A stretch of DNA of 64,000 nt from Tanticharoenia sakaeratensis NBRC 103193 (GCF_000963885.1 NZ_BALE01000010.1:248001-312000); one strand, 5' to 3'. Positions 40,495 through 51,005 are shown, numbered from the stretch's first letter. Program-made: numbers and translations. The notes: generated by a model from the sequence alone, not told the origin.

Positions 40495-42588
40495 GTGGAC
40501 GCGCTGCGTCGCGAGCTGCTGGCGGTCTTCGAGGGCGAGTATCGCGCCCACATGCGCGTGCTGAAGGCGCTGACGGCCCGAACAAGCGTCGATCCAGCGA
40601 TGACGGCCGATGTCTTTCGACGCGTCCATTCCCTGAAAGGCGCGGCGCGTGCCGTCGAATATGCGTCGATCGAGACGCTGGCACACGGGCTCGAAGCCAG
40701 GCTGCAGGTGCTGGTGCGCGCCAATCGGGGGCTCGACGAGGCAGCCTTGCGCGATCTCGAATGCGGGCTGGATGCGATCGAGGCCGAGATGGAGCAGCCG
40801 AAGGCCGCACCTGTGGCCGAGCTGGACGCAGGCGACGCGCAGCCCGACATCGCAGAGCGCTACGTGCAGTTGCCCCAGGCCAGAATCGACAGTTTCACGT
40901 CCTCCTTTCGGGCCGTGGTCGCGGCGGTCGAGGCACAGGGGCGGATCTGGTCCGCGCTCGATTCGCTGTTCCCCGAGCGGACGCGTCCCCCGGCTGGTGA
41001 ACTCGGCCGCGTGCAGCGCGCATTCGACATGATCCGACGTGACCGGGAGCTGGCTGACGGCGCATTGCGTGATGCTCTGGCACATCTGCGCGAGGACATT
41101 CATGCAGCGGCCCTCATGCCGGTCGGCGACGTGTTCGCGCCCCTGGCCGGCATGGTCCGGCAGATGGCCCGTGACATCACGGGACGTGATGCGGTCGACG
41201 TAAAGTTGTCGGGCATGGAGTTGAGCATCGATCGTCATACGATCCAGGCCATGCGCGATCCGGTGATCCAGATGCTGCGCAATGCGATCGCGCACGGCGC
41301 GGAGCCGCCGGCTGCGCGCCGTGCGGCAGGCAAGCCCGAGACCATCCGCCTTGCCCTTTCTGCCTCTGTCGAAGCGTCCGTGCTGATGCTCGAGGTTATC
41401 GACGATGGGCGGGGTCCTGACGTTGCGGCAATCAGGGCGCGCGCGGAAGTTCTTGGCCTCGTGAAGCCTGATGTGCCTTTGACCGAAGAGGCGTTGTTCG
41501 CCTTCGTGTTCAGGCCCGGCTTCTCCACGCGCGGCCAGGCCGACGAAATCGCCGGGCGGGGCATGGGCCTGTCGATCGTGGCCGAGCGGGTCCGCGCGCT
41601 GGGCGGTCATGCGGTCATGGCGCGTGGGCAACCATGGGGCACGATTGTCCGCCTTGCTCTGCCGCTGCCGCGTCGCGAGCGGGCCGTGCTTCTGGTCCAG
41701 GTTGAGGGGCAGACATGGGGCCTGGATGGGCTCGCTGTCCGCAGGCTCGGGCGGGCGCGTTCCGGCGTGATCCGCCGGGTCGATGGACGTGATGTCTGGG
41801 ATATCGACGCACTTGCGCCGCCATCCGAGGACGCGGTCCGCGACGGCGGAATGCGCGTGCCGCTGGTTCTGCTTTCAGGGCTGGTGGGACGAGACACGGA
41901 TGCCGTCATGCCGGAGGAGGGATGGCTTGTTGTCGTGTTGTCGGCGGGCGCGATGACGGTCGGTTTGATCGTGGATGCGATTGCCGATGCCCGGGTGTTT
42001 CTGGCCGAACGGGCCGACTGGCCCGGTCTCGATCGGGCGCTGGCACCGGAACTGTGCTGGCCGTCTGCCGACGTGCCGGTCCTGCTGTTGGACACGCGCG
42101 TCCTTCTGGCGCGTGCCTCGACGCGGCGGGATATTCTGCCAGGGCGCGATGCCGGGCCGCAGCTCACGCGGCTTCTGGTCGTCGACGATGCCGCGACCGT
42201 CCGCGCCTTGTCCCGCGTGGTGCTTCGGGCCGAAGGGTTCGTGGTCATGTCGGCGTCCGATGGCGGGCAGGCCCTCGACCTGCTGCGAACGGTTGCGATC
42301 GACTGTGTCATTACCGATCTCGAGATGCCGGGGCTGGACGGTGCCGGCCTGCTGGCGGCCATGGCGGACGATCCCGCACTGGCAGGCGTTCCCGTCGTCG
42401 TCATGACGGGGCATGATCTGGCGCAGGAAGCCGGGAATGATCCGGCGTCGCTCGGGCCGAACGTGCGGGTTGTCATGGCAAAGCAGGGAACCGATCAAAG
42501 ACGGTTGATTGCAACCGTCCGCAGGGTGTTGGCTGGGACACAGGCGGGCGTCGGATTGCCCGACGCAGAGGGAGATCGAACACGGTGA
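40495..42588 (+). CDS. CheA-like histidine kinase with C-terminal receiver domain
   Basis: The protein has 697 aa. An Hpt domain carries phospho-acceptor His45 in RRVHSLKGAARAVE. A short helical dimerisation part follows, then a CheA-type ATPase with the N box VIQMLRNAIAHG, the G1 box IDDGRGPD and the G2 box GRGMGLSIV. A CheW-like domain (about 420-550) and a receiver domain (about 565-690; LLVVDDAATVRAL, CVITDLEMPGLDG, MTGHD) complete it. There is no separate P2 (CheY-binding) domain, which suits transfer to its own or a neighbour's receiver. This CheA-REC build is like FrzE/WspE/ChpA systems used for outputs other than swimming. GTG 40495 is the start; the stop overlaps the next GTG. Confidence 0.88.
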   Translation: MDALRRELLAVFEGEYRAHMRVLKALTARTSVDPAMTADVFRRVHSLKGAARAVEYASIETLAHGLEARLQVLVRANRGLDEAALRDLECGLDAIEAEMEQPKAAPVAELDAGDAQPDIAERYVQLPQARIDSFTSSFRAVVAAVEAQGRIWSALDSLFPERTRPPAGELGRVQRAFDMIRRDRELADGALRDALAHLREDIHAAALMPVGDVFAPLAGMVRQMARDITGRDAVDVKLSGMELSIDRHTIQAMRDPVIQMLRNAIAHGAEPPAARRAAGKPETIRLALSASVEASVLMLEVIDDGRGPDVAAIRARAEVLGLVKPDVPLTEEALFAFVFRPGFSTRGQADEIAGRGMGLSIVAERVRALGGHAVMARGQPWGTIVRLALPLPRRERAVLLVQVEGQTWGLDGLAVRRLGRARSGVIRRVDGRDVWDIDALAPPSEDAVRDGGMRVPLVLLSGLVGRDTDAVMPEEGWLVVVLSAGAMTVGLIVDAIADARVFLAERADWPGLDRALAPELCWPSADVPVLLLDTRVLLARASTRRDILPGRDAGPQLTRLLVVDDAATVRALSRVVLRAEGFVVMSASDGGQALDLLRTVAIDCVITDLEMPGLDGAGLLAAMADDPALAGVPVVVMTGHDLAQEAGNDPASLGPNVRVVMAKQGTDQRRLIATVRRVLAGTQAGVGLPDAEGDRTR

Positions 42589-44522
42589 GCGAAATCGCAC
42601 CGCACATCCTGCTGGTCGAGGATTCGCCGACGCAGGCGTTGCAGCTGCGACGGATGCTCGAGCGTCAGGGATTCCTGGTCGAACAGGCCGAAAGCGGCGA
42701 GAGCGCGCTCACCATGATGGATCGGGCCATCCCCGATCTGGTCCTCGCCGATTACCATTTGCCGGGCATGAACGGCGGCCAGATGGCCCGTCAGTTCCGC
42801 ATGAACCCCGCCACGCGCTCCATCCCGGTCCTCATGCTGACGGAGGATGCGGCCCCCGGACTCGAGCGCGAGGGACTGGAATCCGGGGCTGACGCCTATA
42901 TCTCGAAATCGGCGCACCCGGATCTGCTCGTCCTGCGTATCCGCGCGTTGTTGCGGGACGGCTCGGACCTGATCGCCGAGGAGGCGGGACGCTTCCGGCG
43001 CGCGCGGATCGTGATCGTCACCGGCGCGAGCGAAGAGCGCGTCTTCGACGACGAAGCAGCCGACGACGTGGGCGATCTCCCGGAAACGCACGAGACCTCG
43101 CTGGGCGAGCTTCTCTGGCGCGACGGGCATACCGTGACCACGATCGAGGCATCCGACGACCTCACGGAAGGGGCCTGGCTGAGCGGCGACGACGGGCCGG
43201 ATTGCCTCGTCATCGACCTGTCGCATGCCCATCGCGAGGAAGACCGCCTGCGCGCGCTGCGCCACGACGTCGGCTTCTGCCGCCGGCTGGATGCGCGGCG
43301 TCAGGACATCCTTGATGCGGGCGGCATCCCGTTCCGGATGCTGGGCATCATCGATGCCGGAAGCTTCCGTCAGGAATCCTCGGCCGATCTCTTCGAAGCG
43401 GGTCTCGATGATCTCGTGCCGAGCGATATCGCACGGGATACGCTGGCACTGCGCATTCGCGTCATGGTGCGGCGCAAGCTGATCCAGGACGAATCGCGAC
43501 AGGCGGAAATCGAGCGTCAGGTGCGTGAGGTGGCGCTCCAGACCGCCCAGAGCGAGGCGCAGGCGATCGCGGCCAAGGCCGCGCTGGCGGAGGCGCTGGC
43601 GCAGGCGAATGCGGAACTCGGCACGACCAATGCGCGGCTGATCGAGACGCAGGCCAAGCTGGTCCAGACGGCGAAAATGGCGTCGCTGGGTGAACTGGTC
43701 GCGGGGATCGCGCACGAGATCAACAATCCGCTCGCCTTCACGCTCGCGCATGAAGGGACCGTGACGCGGTCGCTGGACCGGCTCCGGCGGCTGGAAGGAA
43801 CCGATGGTGCCCCCGATGGCACGGATGACCGGATGCGGGCCGAGCGACTGGCGCTGCTCGATCGTGCGGAGGCCCGGATAGGCTCGATGCGGCTCGGGCT
43901 GCAGCGCATCCAAAACCTCGTGCTCAGCCTGCGCCGCTTCTCGCGCCTTGACGAAGGAGCGTTCCAGGAAGTGGACGTGCCGGAATCGATCGAGACGGCG
44001 CTGGCCCTGCTGGCGCACAAGATCGGCGGAGAGATCGCGGTCAGCCGGACGCTGGATGCACCTGCGATGCTTTTCTGTCAGCCGGCCCTGTTGAACCAGG
44101 TCGTGATGAACATCATTGCCAATGCGATCGATGCGCTGCTGGGGCGTGAGGACGGACGCCATGGCGGGCATATCGCGATCCGAAGCTGGCTCACCCCGGC
44201 CGATGGTCAGGCGCGCATGCCCTCGGGCGATGGCGAGGCGCGCTACGTCATCTCCATCAGCGACGACGGTCCGGGGATTCCGGCCGAAATCCGTGCGCGC
44301 ATCTTCGAGCCGTTCTTCACCACGAAACCCGTGGGATCGGGCACCGGCCTCGGACTTGCCATCGCTTACGGCGTGGTGGAGGCACATGCAGGGCAGATCG
44401 TGGTCGACGATGCGCCGAAGGGCGGCGCGCGCTTCACGTTGTCGGTCCCGGTGATGTTGACGCGCGAAGGCGCGAGTGTCGCGAGACAGGCGAATCGTCA
44501 AAGCGAGGAGATGACGGCGTGA
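42585..44522 (+). CDS. Hybrid response regulator / histidine kinase
   Basis: The protein has 645 aa and no membrane segment. The N-terminal receiver domain has the acidic pair Glu12-Asp13, phospho-acceptor Asp56 in [12 protein letters not shown], and the Lys in YISKSAHP. A second receiver-like region (about 140-300; [10 protein letters not shown] with Asp211) looks degenerate. A coiled coil (about 300-365) leads to a HisKA-like helix with His377 in [10 protein letters not shown], and an ATPase domain ([28 protein letters not shown]) near the C-terminus. It is soluble and probably fed by the CheA-like kinase. GTG 42585 overlaps the cheA-like stop (GTGA), and its own stop overlaps the next start. 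Confidence 0.87.
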   Translation: MSEIAPHILLVEDSPTQALQLRRMLERQGFLVEQAESGESALTMMDRAIPDLVLADYHLPGMNGGQMARQFRMNPATRSIPVLMLTEDAAPGLEREGLESGADAYISKSAHPDLLVLRIRALLRDGSDLIAEEAGRFRRARIVIVTGASEERVFDDEAADDVGDLPETHETSLGELLWRDGHTVTTIEASDDLTEGAWLSGDDGPDCLVIDLSHAHREEDRLRALRHDVGFCRRLDARRQDILDAGGIPFRMLGIIDAGSFRQESSADLFEAGLDDLVPSDIARDTLALRIRVMVRRKLIQDESRQAEIERQVREVALQTAQSEAQAIAAKAALAEALAQANAELGTTNARLIETQAKLVQTAKMASLGELVAGIAHEINNPLAFTLAHEGTVTRSLDRLRRLEGTDGAPDGTDDRMRAERLALLDRAEARIGSMRLGLQRIQNLVLSLRRFSRLDEGAFQEVDVPESIETALALLAHKIGGEIAVSRTLDAPAMLFCQPALLNQVVMNIIANAIDALLGREDGRHGGHIAIRSWLTPADGQARMPSGDGEARYVISISDDGPGIPAEIRARIFEPFFTTKPVGSGTGLGLAIAYGVVEAHAGQIVVDDAPKGGARFTLSVPVMLTREGASVARQANRQSEEMTA

Positions 44523-46450
44523 GTCAGGCGGGTACGAACGCTGTGAACCGGCGCGAGGGGCATTATCCCCAACGGGCGCAGATACTTCTGGTCGATGACG
44601 AGCCCGAGATCCTGGTCGCGCTGGCCGATCTGTTCGAGGATGATTTCGACCTTCTGACCAGCACCGACCCGCTCGCAGCACTCGACCTGCTGGCCCGCAA
44701 TCCCGATGTCGCCGTCATCGTGTCGGACCAGCGCATGCCGGGGCTGAACGGAGACGCATTCCTCGCCCGCGCACGGCAGGTTTCGGATGCGAAGGGCATC
44801 CTGCTGACCGGATATGCCGATCTGGCGTCCGTCGCCTCGGCGCTCAATCAGGGGCGCATCCAGTTCTATGCGCACAAGCCGTGGGAAGCGGAGACGCTGG
44901 GCGCCATGGTGCGCGAAGCGGCGGCACATCACCGGCTCGAGCGTGCCCTGCTGACCGAGCGCGTGCTGTTGCGTGGCCTGATGGACAATCTGCCGATGCG
45001 TCTCGTCTTCACCGACGAGCATGGCGTGAGCATGCGGCGCAACGATCGGCCGGCTGACGAGGCCACGGCGCTGCCGGAGGAAACGGGTGCGGCCCCGTGG
45101 GAACAGGCGCTGATCGGCATGATGCGGGCGCGCGTGAGCGATGTCGGACGCGACGAGCGGCTGGTTCAGGATCCGCAGAACGGTCACTGGCACGAGATCC
45201 TGCGCGTTGCGCTGCCATGGCCGGAAGGCGAGGAGGCGCTGCCGCATCATCCGGCCTGGCAGGTGAGCATTGATCGCGATGTCAGCGAGCGCGTGCAGCT
45301 CCAGACGCAGTTGCGTCAGTCAGAAAAGATGCGTGCGCTCGGAACGCTGGCGGGCGGCATTGCGCACGATTTCAACAACCTCCTGACGGCGGTGATCGGC
45401 TCGCTTGAGCTGCTGGACGATCTGCTGCCCGAAGATACGACCATGCGGCGCCTGCTGGAGAACGCGACCGGCTCGGCGCGGCGCGGCGCGACGCTGACAC
45501 GGCGGCTGCTCGATTTCAGCCGGCCGACGCCGACCACGCTGCGTCCGGTGGATGTGGCACAGCTTCTGCGCAGCATGGAGGACCTGCTGGCGCAGAGCAT
45601 GATCCGGCCCGGCATGGGCAGTGCCGCCGAGACGGCCTGCCGGGTCGTCATGGCGCCGGTGCTCGAAGCGGTCCCGCTGGTGCAGACGGATGCGAGCCAG
45701 CTGGAAATGGCGATCCTGAATTTGTGCATCAACGCCCGCGATGCCATGGACCAGGGCGGGACCATCACGATCGCCCTGCATCGGGGCGAGATGGGGGCGG
45801 GCGATCCGATCCTGGCCAGCGGGCCGTATGTGGTGCTGAGCGTGCGTGATCAGGGCTGCGGCATGACACGGGAGGTCGCCGAACGGGTTTTCGAGCCGTT
45901 CTTCACCACCAAGGGGACCGGGCGCGGAACGGGGCTGGGGCTGTCCACGATTTTCGGCTTCCTGCGCCAGAACGGGGGCGACATCCGTGTGGAGACCGCG
46001 CCGGGCGAAGGAACCGAGGTGCGTCTGTGGCTGCCGTTGGCCAAGGGCGTGCCGGGCGCGCAGAACACCGAGTTGCCGGATGCCGCGCATACCTGTGTCG
46101 GTCAGTGCCGTGTGCTGGTCGTCGATGACGAGGCCATGGTGCGCCTCGTGACCGAAGGCTTCCTGCGTCGCGAGGGGTATGTCGTGGAAGGCGTGGGGTC
46201 CGGCGAGGCGGCGTTGGCGCGTCTCGACAGCGGCCCGCCGGTCGATCTCGTCGTGCTCGACCTGCTGATGCCCGGCATGAACGGGCGCGATTGCGGTGCG
46301 GCGATCCGCGCACGCGGCGGCCGGATGCCGCGCATCATGTATGCCAGCGGCTATGCCGATGCCGCGAGCTGGCCGATGGATGCGCCGGTGCTGGCAAAGC
46401 CGTTCACGCCCGCCGCTCTCAACGAGGCCGTCCGGCGCGCATTGGCCTGA
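44519..46450 (+). CDS. Hybrid histidine kinase with receiver domains at both ends
   Basis: The protein has 643 aa and is soluble. The first receiver has Asp70 in [14 protein letters not shown] and the YAHKPWE motif often seen with kinase-coupled receivers. A PAS-like middle (about 150-270; [11 protein letters not shown] ... [11 protein letters not shown]) is followed by a HisKA domain with [17 protein letters not shown], an ATPase domain ([34 protein letters not shown]), and a second receiver ([39 protein letters not shown]). It is the last gene of the phosphorelay and has no DNA-binding or GGDEF output domain. GTG 44519 overlaps the previous stop. Confidence 0.88.
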   Translation: MSQAGTNAVNRREGHYPQRAQILLVDDEPEILVALADLFEDDFDLLTSTDPLAALDLLARNPDVAVIVSDQRMPGLNGDAFLARARQVSDAKGILLTGYADLASVASALNQGRIQFYAHKPWEAETLGAMVREAAAHHRLERALLTERVLLRGLMDNLPMRLVFTDEHGVSMRRNDRPADEATALPEETGAAPWEQALIGMMRARVSDVGRDERLVQDPQNGHWHEILRVALPWPEGEEALPHHPAWQVSIDRDVSERVQLQTQLRQSEKMRALGTLAGGIAHDFNNLLTAVIGSLELLDDLLPEDTTMRRLLENATGSARRGATLTRRLLDFSRPTPTTLRPVDVAQLLRSMEDLLAQSMIRPGMGSAAETACRVVMAPVLEAVPLVQTDASQLEMAILNLCINARDAMDQGGTITIALHRGEMGAGDPILASGPYVVLSVRDQGCGMTREVAERVFEPFFTTKGTGRGTGLGLSTIFGFLRQNGGDIRVETAPGEGTEVRLWLPLAKGVPGAQNTELPDAAHTCVGQCRVLVVDDEAMVRLVTEGFLRREGYVVEGVGSGEAALARLDSGPPVDLVVLDLLMPGMNGRDCGAAIRARGGRMPRIMYASGYADAASWPMDAPVLAKPFTPAALNEAVRRALA

Positions 46451-46503
46451 GCGGCGTCCGCAAGACTTGTGATCCGGGGCGTCTGCTCTATCTCTTGGCA
46501 ATC

Positions 46504-47094
46504 ATGCAAGGCACATCCCAAACCCACGATCCGGTCGGCTGGCACGGCACGACCATTCTCTGTGTACGGCGAGGCGGCCAGGTCGCCATGGCGGGCGACG
46601 GACAGGTCACCCTTGGGCAGACCGTCATCAAGGGCAACGCGCGCAAGGTGCGTCGTATCGGGCCCAAGGGGTCGATCCTTTCGGGTTTCGCAGGCGCCAC
46701 GGCGGATGCGTTCACCCTGCTGGAACGGCTGGAGGCCAAGCTCGAGCGTTATCCGGACCAGCTCGAGCGCGCCTGCGTCGAGCTGGCAAAGGACTGGCGT
46801 ACGGACCGCTACCTGCGCCGTCTGGAAGCGATGATGGCGGTGGCCGACGAGCACCGCTCGTTCACGCTGACCGGCAATGGCGACGTGCTGGAGCCCGAGG
46901 ACGGCATCATCGCGATCGGCTCGGGCGGCAACTACGCCCTTTCGGCGGCGCGCGCGCTGGCGGAAATCGATGGACTGACCGCAGCCGACATCGCGCGGCG
47001 GGCCATGCGCATCGCGGGCGATATCTGCGTCTACACCAATCATTCCGTCATCGTTGAAACACTGGGCGATGAGCGGACAGGAGTCGCTCTGTGA
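46504..47094 (+). CDS. hslV: ATP-dependent protease subunit HslV
   Basis: Proteolytic dodecamer of the HslUV protease, N-terminal Thr nucleophile. The protein has 196 aa. Processing at [12 protein letters not shown] would expose the first of the two Thr (about residues 16-17). The family motifs [37 protein letters not shown] and [14 protein letters not shown] are present. Bacterial HslV usually has few residues before the Thr, so the 15-residue propeptide is normal to slightly long. ATG 46504 lacks a good ribosome-binding site; TTG 46495 is in frame. It is coupled to hslU. Confidence 0.93.
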   Translation: MQGTSQTHDPVGWHGTTILCVRRGGQVAMAGDGQVTLGQTVIKGNARKVRRIGPKGSILSGFAGATADAFTLLERLEAKLERYPDQLERACVELAKDWRTDRYLRRLEAMMAVADEHRSFTLTGNGDVLEPEDGIIAIGSGGNYALSAARALAEIDGLTAADIARRAMRIAGDICVYTNHSVIVETLGDERTGVAL

Positions 47095-48407
47095 TGGACG
47101 TTCCGAACTATTCCCCGCGCGAGATCGTCTCGGAGCTCGACCGCTTCATCATCGGCCAGCACGACGCCAAGCGCGCGGTCGCGATCGCGATGCGCAACCG
47201 CTGGCGTCGTGCGCAGCTTGGCGACGAGATGCGCGACGAAGTCGTGCCGAAGAACATCCTGATGATCGGCCCGACGGGCTGCGGCAAGACCGAGATCGCG
47301 CGCCGGCTGGCGAGGCTTGCGCAATCGCCGTTCATGAAGGTCGAGGCGACGAAATTCACCGAGGTCGGCTATGTCGGCCGGGACGTCGAGCAGATCGTGC
47401 GTGATCTGGTCGAGGTCTCGCTGACCATGCTGCGCGACATCCGCCGCAAGGACGTTCAGGCGCAGGCCGAGCATGCAGCCGAAGCGCGCCTGATCGATGC
47501 GCTGGTGGGCGAGAAGTCGTCGGCCGACACGAAGCTCAAGTTCCGCCAGATGCTGCGCAACGGCGAGATGGAGCAGAAGGAAGTCGAGATCCACGTCCAG
47601 TCGGACGCGCCAGCCGGCGCGGGCGACATGCCGGGATTGCAGCCGGGCAACGTCATCAACTTCAACGACATGATGAAGGGGCTGATGAACCGCGCGCCGC
47701 AGCGCAAGCGCCTTACGGTTGCCGCTGCCCGCGAACATCTGGTGCGTGAGGAAGCAGACAAGCTTCTGGACAACGATGCGCTGACCCGCGAGGCCGTGGC
47801 CCATACGCAGGACCATGGCATCGTGTTCATCGACGAGATCGACAAGGTGTGCGCGCGCTCGTCGGAAGGCGGGTTCCGGGGCGGCGATGTTTCGCGCGAA
47901 GGCGTGCAGCGCGACCTGCTGCCGCTGATCGAGGGCACGACGGTCTCGACCAAGTATGGCCCGGTCAAGACGGACCACATCCTGTTCATCGCCTCCGGCG
48001 CGTTCCATCTCGCCAAGCCGTCCGATCTTCTGCCGGAACTGCAGGGGCGACTGCCGATCCGCGTCGAGCTGTCCGGGCTGTCGCGCAGCGATCTGAGGCG
48101 GATCCTGCAGGAGCCCGAGCACTCGCTGCTCAAGCAGTATGTCGCGTTGATGAGGACGGAAGGCGTCCTGCTCGACTTCGACGAATCCGCGGTCGAGGCG
48201 CTTGCCGATCTCGCGGCCGATATCAACGAGCGCGTCGAGAACATCGGCGCGCGTCGTCTCGCCACCGTGCTGGAGCGGCTTCTGGAAGAGGTGTCGTTCT
48301 CGGCGTCCGACCGTTCGGGCGAGACAGTGACGATCACGGCATCCGACGTGCGTGATCGCGTGGCGCCGCTGGCCCAGAAGGGCGATCTGAGCCGGTTCAT
48401 TCTGTGA
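47094..48407 (+). CDS. hslU: ATP-dependent protease ATPase subunit HslU
   Basis: AAA+ unfoldase that feeds substrates to HslV. The protein has 437 aa. It starts with [18 protein letters not shown], then Walker [19 protein letters not shown], the GYVG pore motif in [18 protein letters not shown], the intermediate I domain (about 110-230), Walker [12 protein letters not shown] and sensor segments ([20 protein letters not shown]), and the conserved C-terminus GDLSRFIL that activates HslV. ATG 47094 overlaps the hslV stop as TGATG; a GTG three bases earlier with AGGAG at better spacing may be used instead. Confidence 0.95.
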   Translation: MDVPNYSPREIVSELDRFIIGQHDAKRAVAIAMRNRWRRAQLGDEMRDEVVPKNILMIGPTGCGKTEIARRLARLAQSPFMKVEATKFTEVGYVGRDVEQIVRDLVEVSLTMLRDIRRKDVQAQAEHAAEARLIDALVGEKSSADTKLKFRQMLRNGEMEQKEVEIHVQSDAPAGAGDMPGLQPGNVINFNDMMKGLMNRAPQRKRLTVAAAREHLVREEADKLLDNDALTREAVAHTQDHGIVFIDEIDKVCARSSEGGFRGGDVSREGVQRDLLPLIEGTTVSTKYGPVKTDHILFIASGAFHLAKPSDLLPELQGRLPIRVELSGLSRSDLRRILQEPEHSLLKQYVALMRTEGVLLDFDESAVEALADLAADINERVENIGARRLATVLERLLEEVSFSASDRSGETVTITASDVRDRVAPLAQKGDLSRFIL

Positions 48408-48853
48408 GCGGTGTGATTGACGGTCCCTGGGTCGCGCCGGAGGATGACACGGCATCGGCGGCGATCGCGGAGATCGGTGCCGAGCTGGACATGTTCGATG
48501 AGTGGATGGAGCGCTACCAGTACATCATCGAGCTCGGCCGGAAGCTGCCGCCGTTTCCATCCGACTGGATGAACGATGCCCATCGTGTGCCGGGCTGCCA
48601 GAGTCAGGTCTGGCTCGAGGCACGCGAGCAGGATGGACGCCTGTGGTTCGCGGGCGCGTCGGATGCGGCGATCGTCTCCGGGCTGGTGGCCCTTCTGCTG
48701 CGCGTCTATTCCGGCCGGCCGCAGTCGGAAATCCTGGAAACCTCCCCGCAGTTCCTGCGCGATCTCGGGCTGGTTCAGGCACTGTCCACCAACCGCGGAA
48801 ACGGGGTCGAGGCGATGGCCGCCGCGATCCGGGCGCGGGCTGCGGCTGCCTGA
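48404..48853 (+). CDS. sufE: Cysteine desulfuration protein SufE
   Basis: Sulfur acceptor that takes persulfide from the SufS cysteine desulfurase and passes it to the SufBCD scaffold. The protein has 149 aa, with the acceptor Cys65 in [14 protein letters not shown] and the family segment [21 protein letters not shown]. The first about 25 residues are extra and acidic. The GTG start overlaps the hslU stop (GTGA). No other suf genes are in the window, so this copy is unlinked from its partners. Confidence 0.9.
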   Translation: MSGVIDGPWVAPEDDTASAAIAEIGAELDMFDEWMERYQYIIELGRKLPPFPSDWMNDAHRVPGCQSQVWLEAREQDGRLWFAGASDAAIVSGLVALLLRVYSGRPQSEILETSPQFLRDLGLVQALSTNRGNGVEAMAAAIRARAAAA

Positions 48854-49842
48854 TGCGATTAACGCCCCGGCCGGTGGCGGCACTCGCTCTGCTGGCATGG
48901 GCGTCCGTTGCCTGTGCGGGCGGGTTCGACGTCACCGTGCTCGGCGCGCGGGGCGGGCTCGAGGATGGGAATCTCAGCGCCTATCTCGTTCAGCCGATCG
49001 GAGACGACCGCGCGGTTCTATGCGATGCGGGAACCGTCCTTGGAGGGCTGGAAGCGGCTCAGCGACAGGGGGCGCTCGACCATATCGCGATGCCGCAGGC
49101 AGCCGGTCTGACCAGGCCTGGCTATGTCGCGCGAACGATCGTCCGAGGGTATCTCATCAGTCACGCGCATCTGGACCATATCGCGGGTCTGGTCGCGATC
49201 GCGCCGGATGATGCGGCCAAGCCCATCTATGCGCTGCGCAGTGTCAATGACACGCTCGCGCGCAACGTCTTCAACTGGGCCGTGTGGCCCAATGCCGGCG
49301 ATCGCGGCACGCCACCGCTGTTGCGCCAATATCACTACCAGGATCTCGTCGCCGGCCAGGGCGTGCCCGTGCGGGGAACGGCTCTCACGATCACGGCGTT
49401 CCCGCTCAGCCACGGCTCTGTCGAATCCACCGCGTTCCTGATCGAGGGCGGCCGCAATGCGATGCTCTATCTGGGTGACACCGGCGCCGATGCCATCGAG
49501 AAAAGCACCCATCTGCATGATGTCTGGCAGGCCGTGGCACCACTCATCCGGGCCAGACGACTTCGCGGCATCATCATCGAATGTTCCTATGACGATGCGC
49601 GGCCGGACCGGCTGCTGTTCGGCCACCTGACGCCTCGCTGGCTGACGAGCGAACTGGGCGACCTCCAGACGGTGGCGGGCGTTTCACTGCGCGGCCTGCC
49701 TGTGCTGGTAGCCCACATGAAGCCGTCGATGCGTGTCGGGCCACGCCCGGAAACCGTTATCATGTCCGAACTGGCGGCCCATGATACGACGGGTGTCAGG
49801 TTCATTCCCGCCGAGCAGGGGCTTCGGCTGCTGTGGAAATGA
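48853..49842 (+). CDS. Class II (PDE1-type) cyclic-nucleotide phosphodiesterase-like metallohydrolase
   Basis: The protein has 329 aa, with a signal peptide (PVAALALLAWASVACAG), so periplasmic. Its metallo-beta-lactamase-like core has the class II phosphodiesterase metal motif GYLISHAHLDHIAGL, later metal ligands in FPLSHGSVESTAFLI, LYLGDTGAD and GIIIECSYDDARP, and LVAHMKPS. Known members hydrolyse cAMP, but periplasmic bacterial versions are little studied and the substrate is inferred. ATG 48853 overlaps the sufE stop (TGATG), making it the last gene of hslV-hslU-sufE. Confidence 0.82.
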   Translation: MRLTPRPVAALALLAWASVACAGGFDVTVLGARGGLEDGNLSAYLVQPIGDDRAVLCDAGTVLGGLEAAQRQGALDHIAMPQAAGLTRPGYVARTIVRGYLISHAHLDHIAGLVAIAPDDAAKPIYALRSVNDTLARNVFNWAVWPNAGDRGTPPLLRQYHYQDLVAGQGVPVRGTALTITAFPLSHGSVESTAFLIEGGRNAMLYLGDTGADAIEKSTHLHDVWQAVAPLIRARRLRGIIIECSYDDARPDRLLFGHLTPRWLTSELGDLQTVAGVSLRGLPVLVAHMKPSMRVGPRPETVIMSELAAHDTTGVRFIPAEQGLRLLWK

Positions 49843-49956
49843 TCCCAGGTATTTCCGATGTGCTTCAGAGCACGGATCTCATGAAGCGCCGGACGGTGCA
49901 TGATGGCGCTGACAAGGTCGCATTCGATAAAGATATGGACCAAGTCGTGTTCTGGC

Positions 49957-49988
49957 GCTCCGGCGCGGGCGATCGGCCCGGCCGGAGC
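49957..49988. repeat. Strong hairpin between convergent genes
   Basis: GCTCCGGC, one unpaired base and CGGGC pair perfectly with GCCCG and GCCGGAGC around a GATCG loop. It lies 26 bases after the small Cys-repeat gene (minus) and 115 after the phosphodiesterase gene (plus). There is no T run on either side; it may still stop transcription in both directions. Confidence 0.5.
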
Positions 49989-50013
49989 TGACAAGGCCGT
50001 CGGGTCTGCTGCC

Positions 50014-50208
50014 TCAGGCCGGGTTGGCACCGGCTGTCGAGCACTTGGTGAACTTGCCTTTGGCATCACGGCACTTGGTCGGCTTCTTCACGGTCTCGCA
50101 CTTGGTGAACTTGCCCTTCGCGTCGCGACACGGTGCCGCATGCGCTGCGAGCGACGTGCTGGCCATGATGGCGGCGGAGGCGAAGACGAGAGCCAGCTTG
50201 CGGATCAT
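50014..50208 (-). CDS. Small secreted protein with two CRDAKGKFTKC repeats
   Basis: A 64-residue protein. A clear signal peptide (MIRKLALVFASAAIMAS ... AHAA) is followed by two identical 11-residue units, CRDAKGKFTKC, separated by ETVKKPTK, and a short tail. The mature part would be about 38 residues, strongly basic, with four Cys, i.e. two equal Cys-x9-Cys loops. I know no named family; similar small basic Cys repeats occur in alphaproteobacterial genomes as hypothetical proteins. The two repeats differ at the DNA level at only a few third positions, suggesting recent duplication or selection on the peptide. Confidence 0.72.
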   Translation of the reverse strand: MIRKLALVFASAAIMASTSLAAHAAPCRDAKGKFTKCETVKKPTKCRDAKGKFTKCSTAGANPA

Positions 50209-50345
50209 CGGAATGATTTCCTTCAGTCGTGCAGTTGACGCGCGGGCCCGAGCCCAGGACGCGTGTTCGTTTCCGACAGGAAACGGAACGGATGGAAGAA
50301 TTGTGGGGCGCGAAGCTTGTGTTTCACAAGTCCCCGGCTGCCGTA

Positions 50346-51005
50346 TCAGTTGCCGAAACCGTCATCACGGGTGGAATTGGCCAACGCAAAACTGAAATGC
50401 GCCGAGTAGGTGGCGGAGACAGGCTGCTCGTTCTGCATGGCGGGATAGTAGCGGGCCCCATTGAGATAGGTGAGTACCGCCGCATCCAGATCGGAGTCGC
50501 TGCCGGTCGCCACGCAATCATGCGGCACGCCCTGTACATCGATCGTGCAATGGGCCTCGATCGAGCCGCGTGCGTCGCGGTCGATTGCGGCCTTCGGATA
50601 GACCAGACGATGGCTGTGCCAGTGGTCGAACAGGGGCAGATCGATCCGCTTCTGGACCGGCGTCAGACGGAATACGACCCGGATCGTCCTGTGACTGGGT
50701 TTCGCGACACCGTCTTCCAGAGAAGGCAGATAACGCGCTTCGCTGGCATAGAGCAGGGCAGGCTGGACAAAGACGGGATCGCTTGCGCCGGCCGGTGCGC
50801 ACCGTGTCGCGCGTCCCTCTGCGGCGATGTCGCATTCCACGCTTCCCACGCCCTCCTGACGACGTTCGAGCGCTGCGGGCGGATAGGGGACCGTGTGACT
50901 GCGGGCATGGTCGATCCGCGCAATGTCATCGTTGCTGTCGTCATCATGGGCCTGCGCAACACCGAGCATCCAGCAGAACGGCAGGAGCCATAGTGCACGA
51001 TACAT
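50346..51005 (-). CDS. Secreted protein with two TonB C-terminal-like domains (copy 1)
   Basis: A 219-aa protein with a signal peptide (MYRALWLLPFCWMLGVAQA) and no membrane anchor. Two consecutive TonB_C-like halves are visible: YPPAALERRQEGVGSVECDIAAEGRATRC with ARYLPSLEDG, then YPKAAIDRDARGSIEAHCTIDVQGVPHDC with ARYYPAMQNEQPV. Each carries the family 'P-x-x-A ... G-x-x-x-x-x-x-x-V-x-x-x-G' pattern plus a Cys pair. It ends DDGFGN. Lacking the N-terminal helix and Pro-rich spacer of TonB, it cannot span the periplasm as TonB does. It is a paralogue of the gene at 51161. Confidence 0.75.
   Translation of the reverse strand: MYRALWLLPFCWMLGVAQAHDDDSNDDIARIDHARSHTVPYPPAALERRQEGVGSVECDIAAEGRATRCAPAGASDPVFVQPALLYASEARYLPSLEDGVAKPSHRTIRVVFRLTPVQKRIDLPLFDHWHSHRLVYPKAAIDRDARGSIEAHCTIDVQGVPHDCVATGSDSDLDAAVLTYLNGARYYPAMQNEQPVSATYSAHFSFALANSTRDDGFGN

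Noticed and set aside
46466-46491. Possible heat-shock (sigma-32) promoter before hslV (CTTGTG ... CTCTAT)
   Set aside because: The -10 does not match CCCCAT and the -35 is partial; only the gene's known heat-shock role suggests it.
50316-50330. Hairpin CTTGTG-TTT-CACAAG behind the double-TonB_C gene
   Set aside because: Short stem with no T run; too weak to call a terminator.
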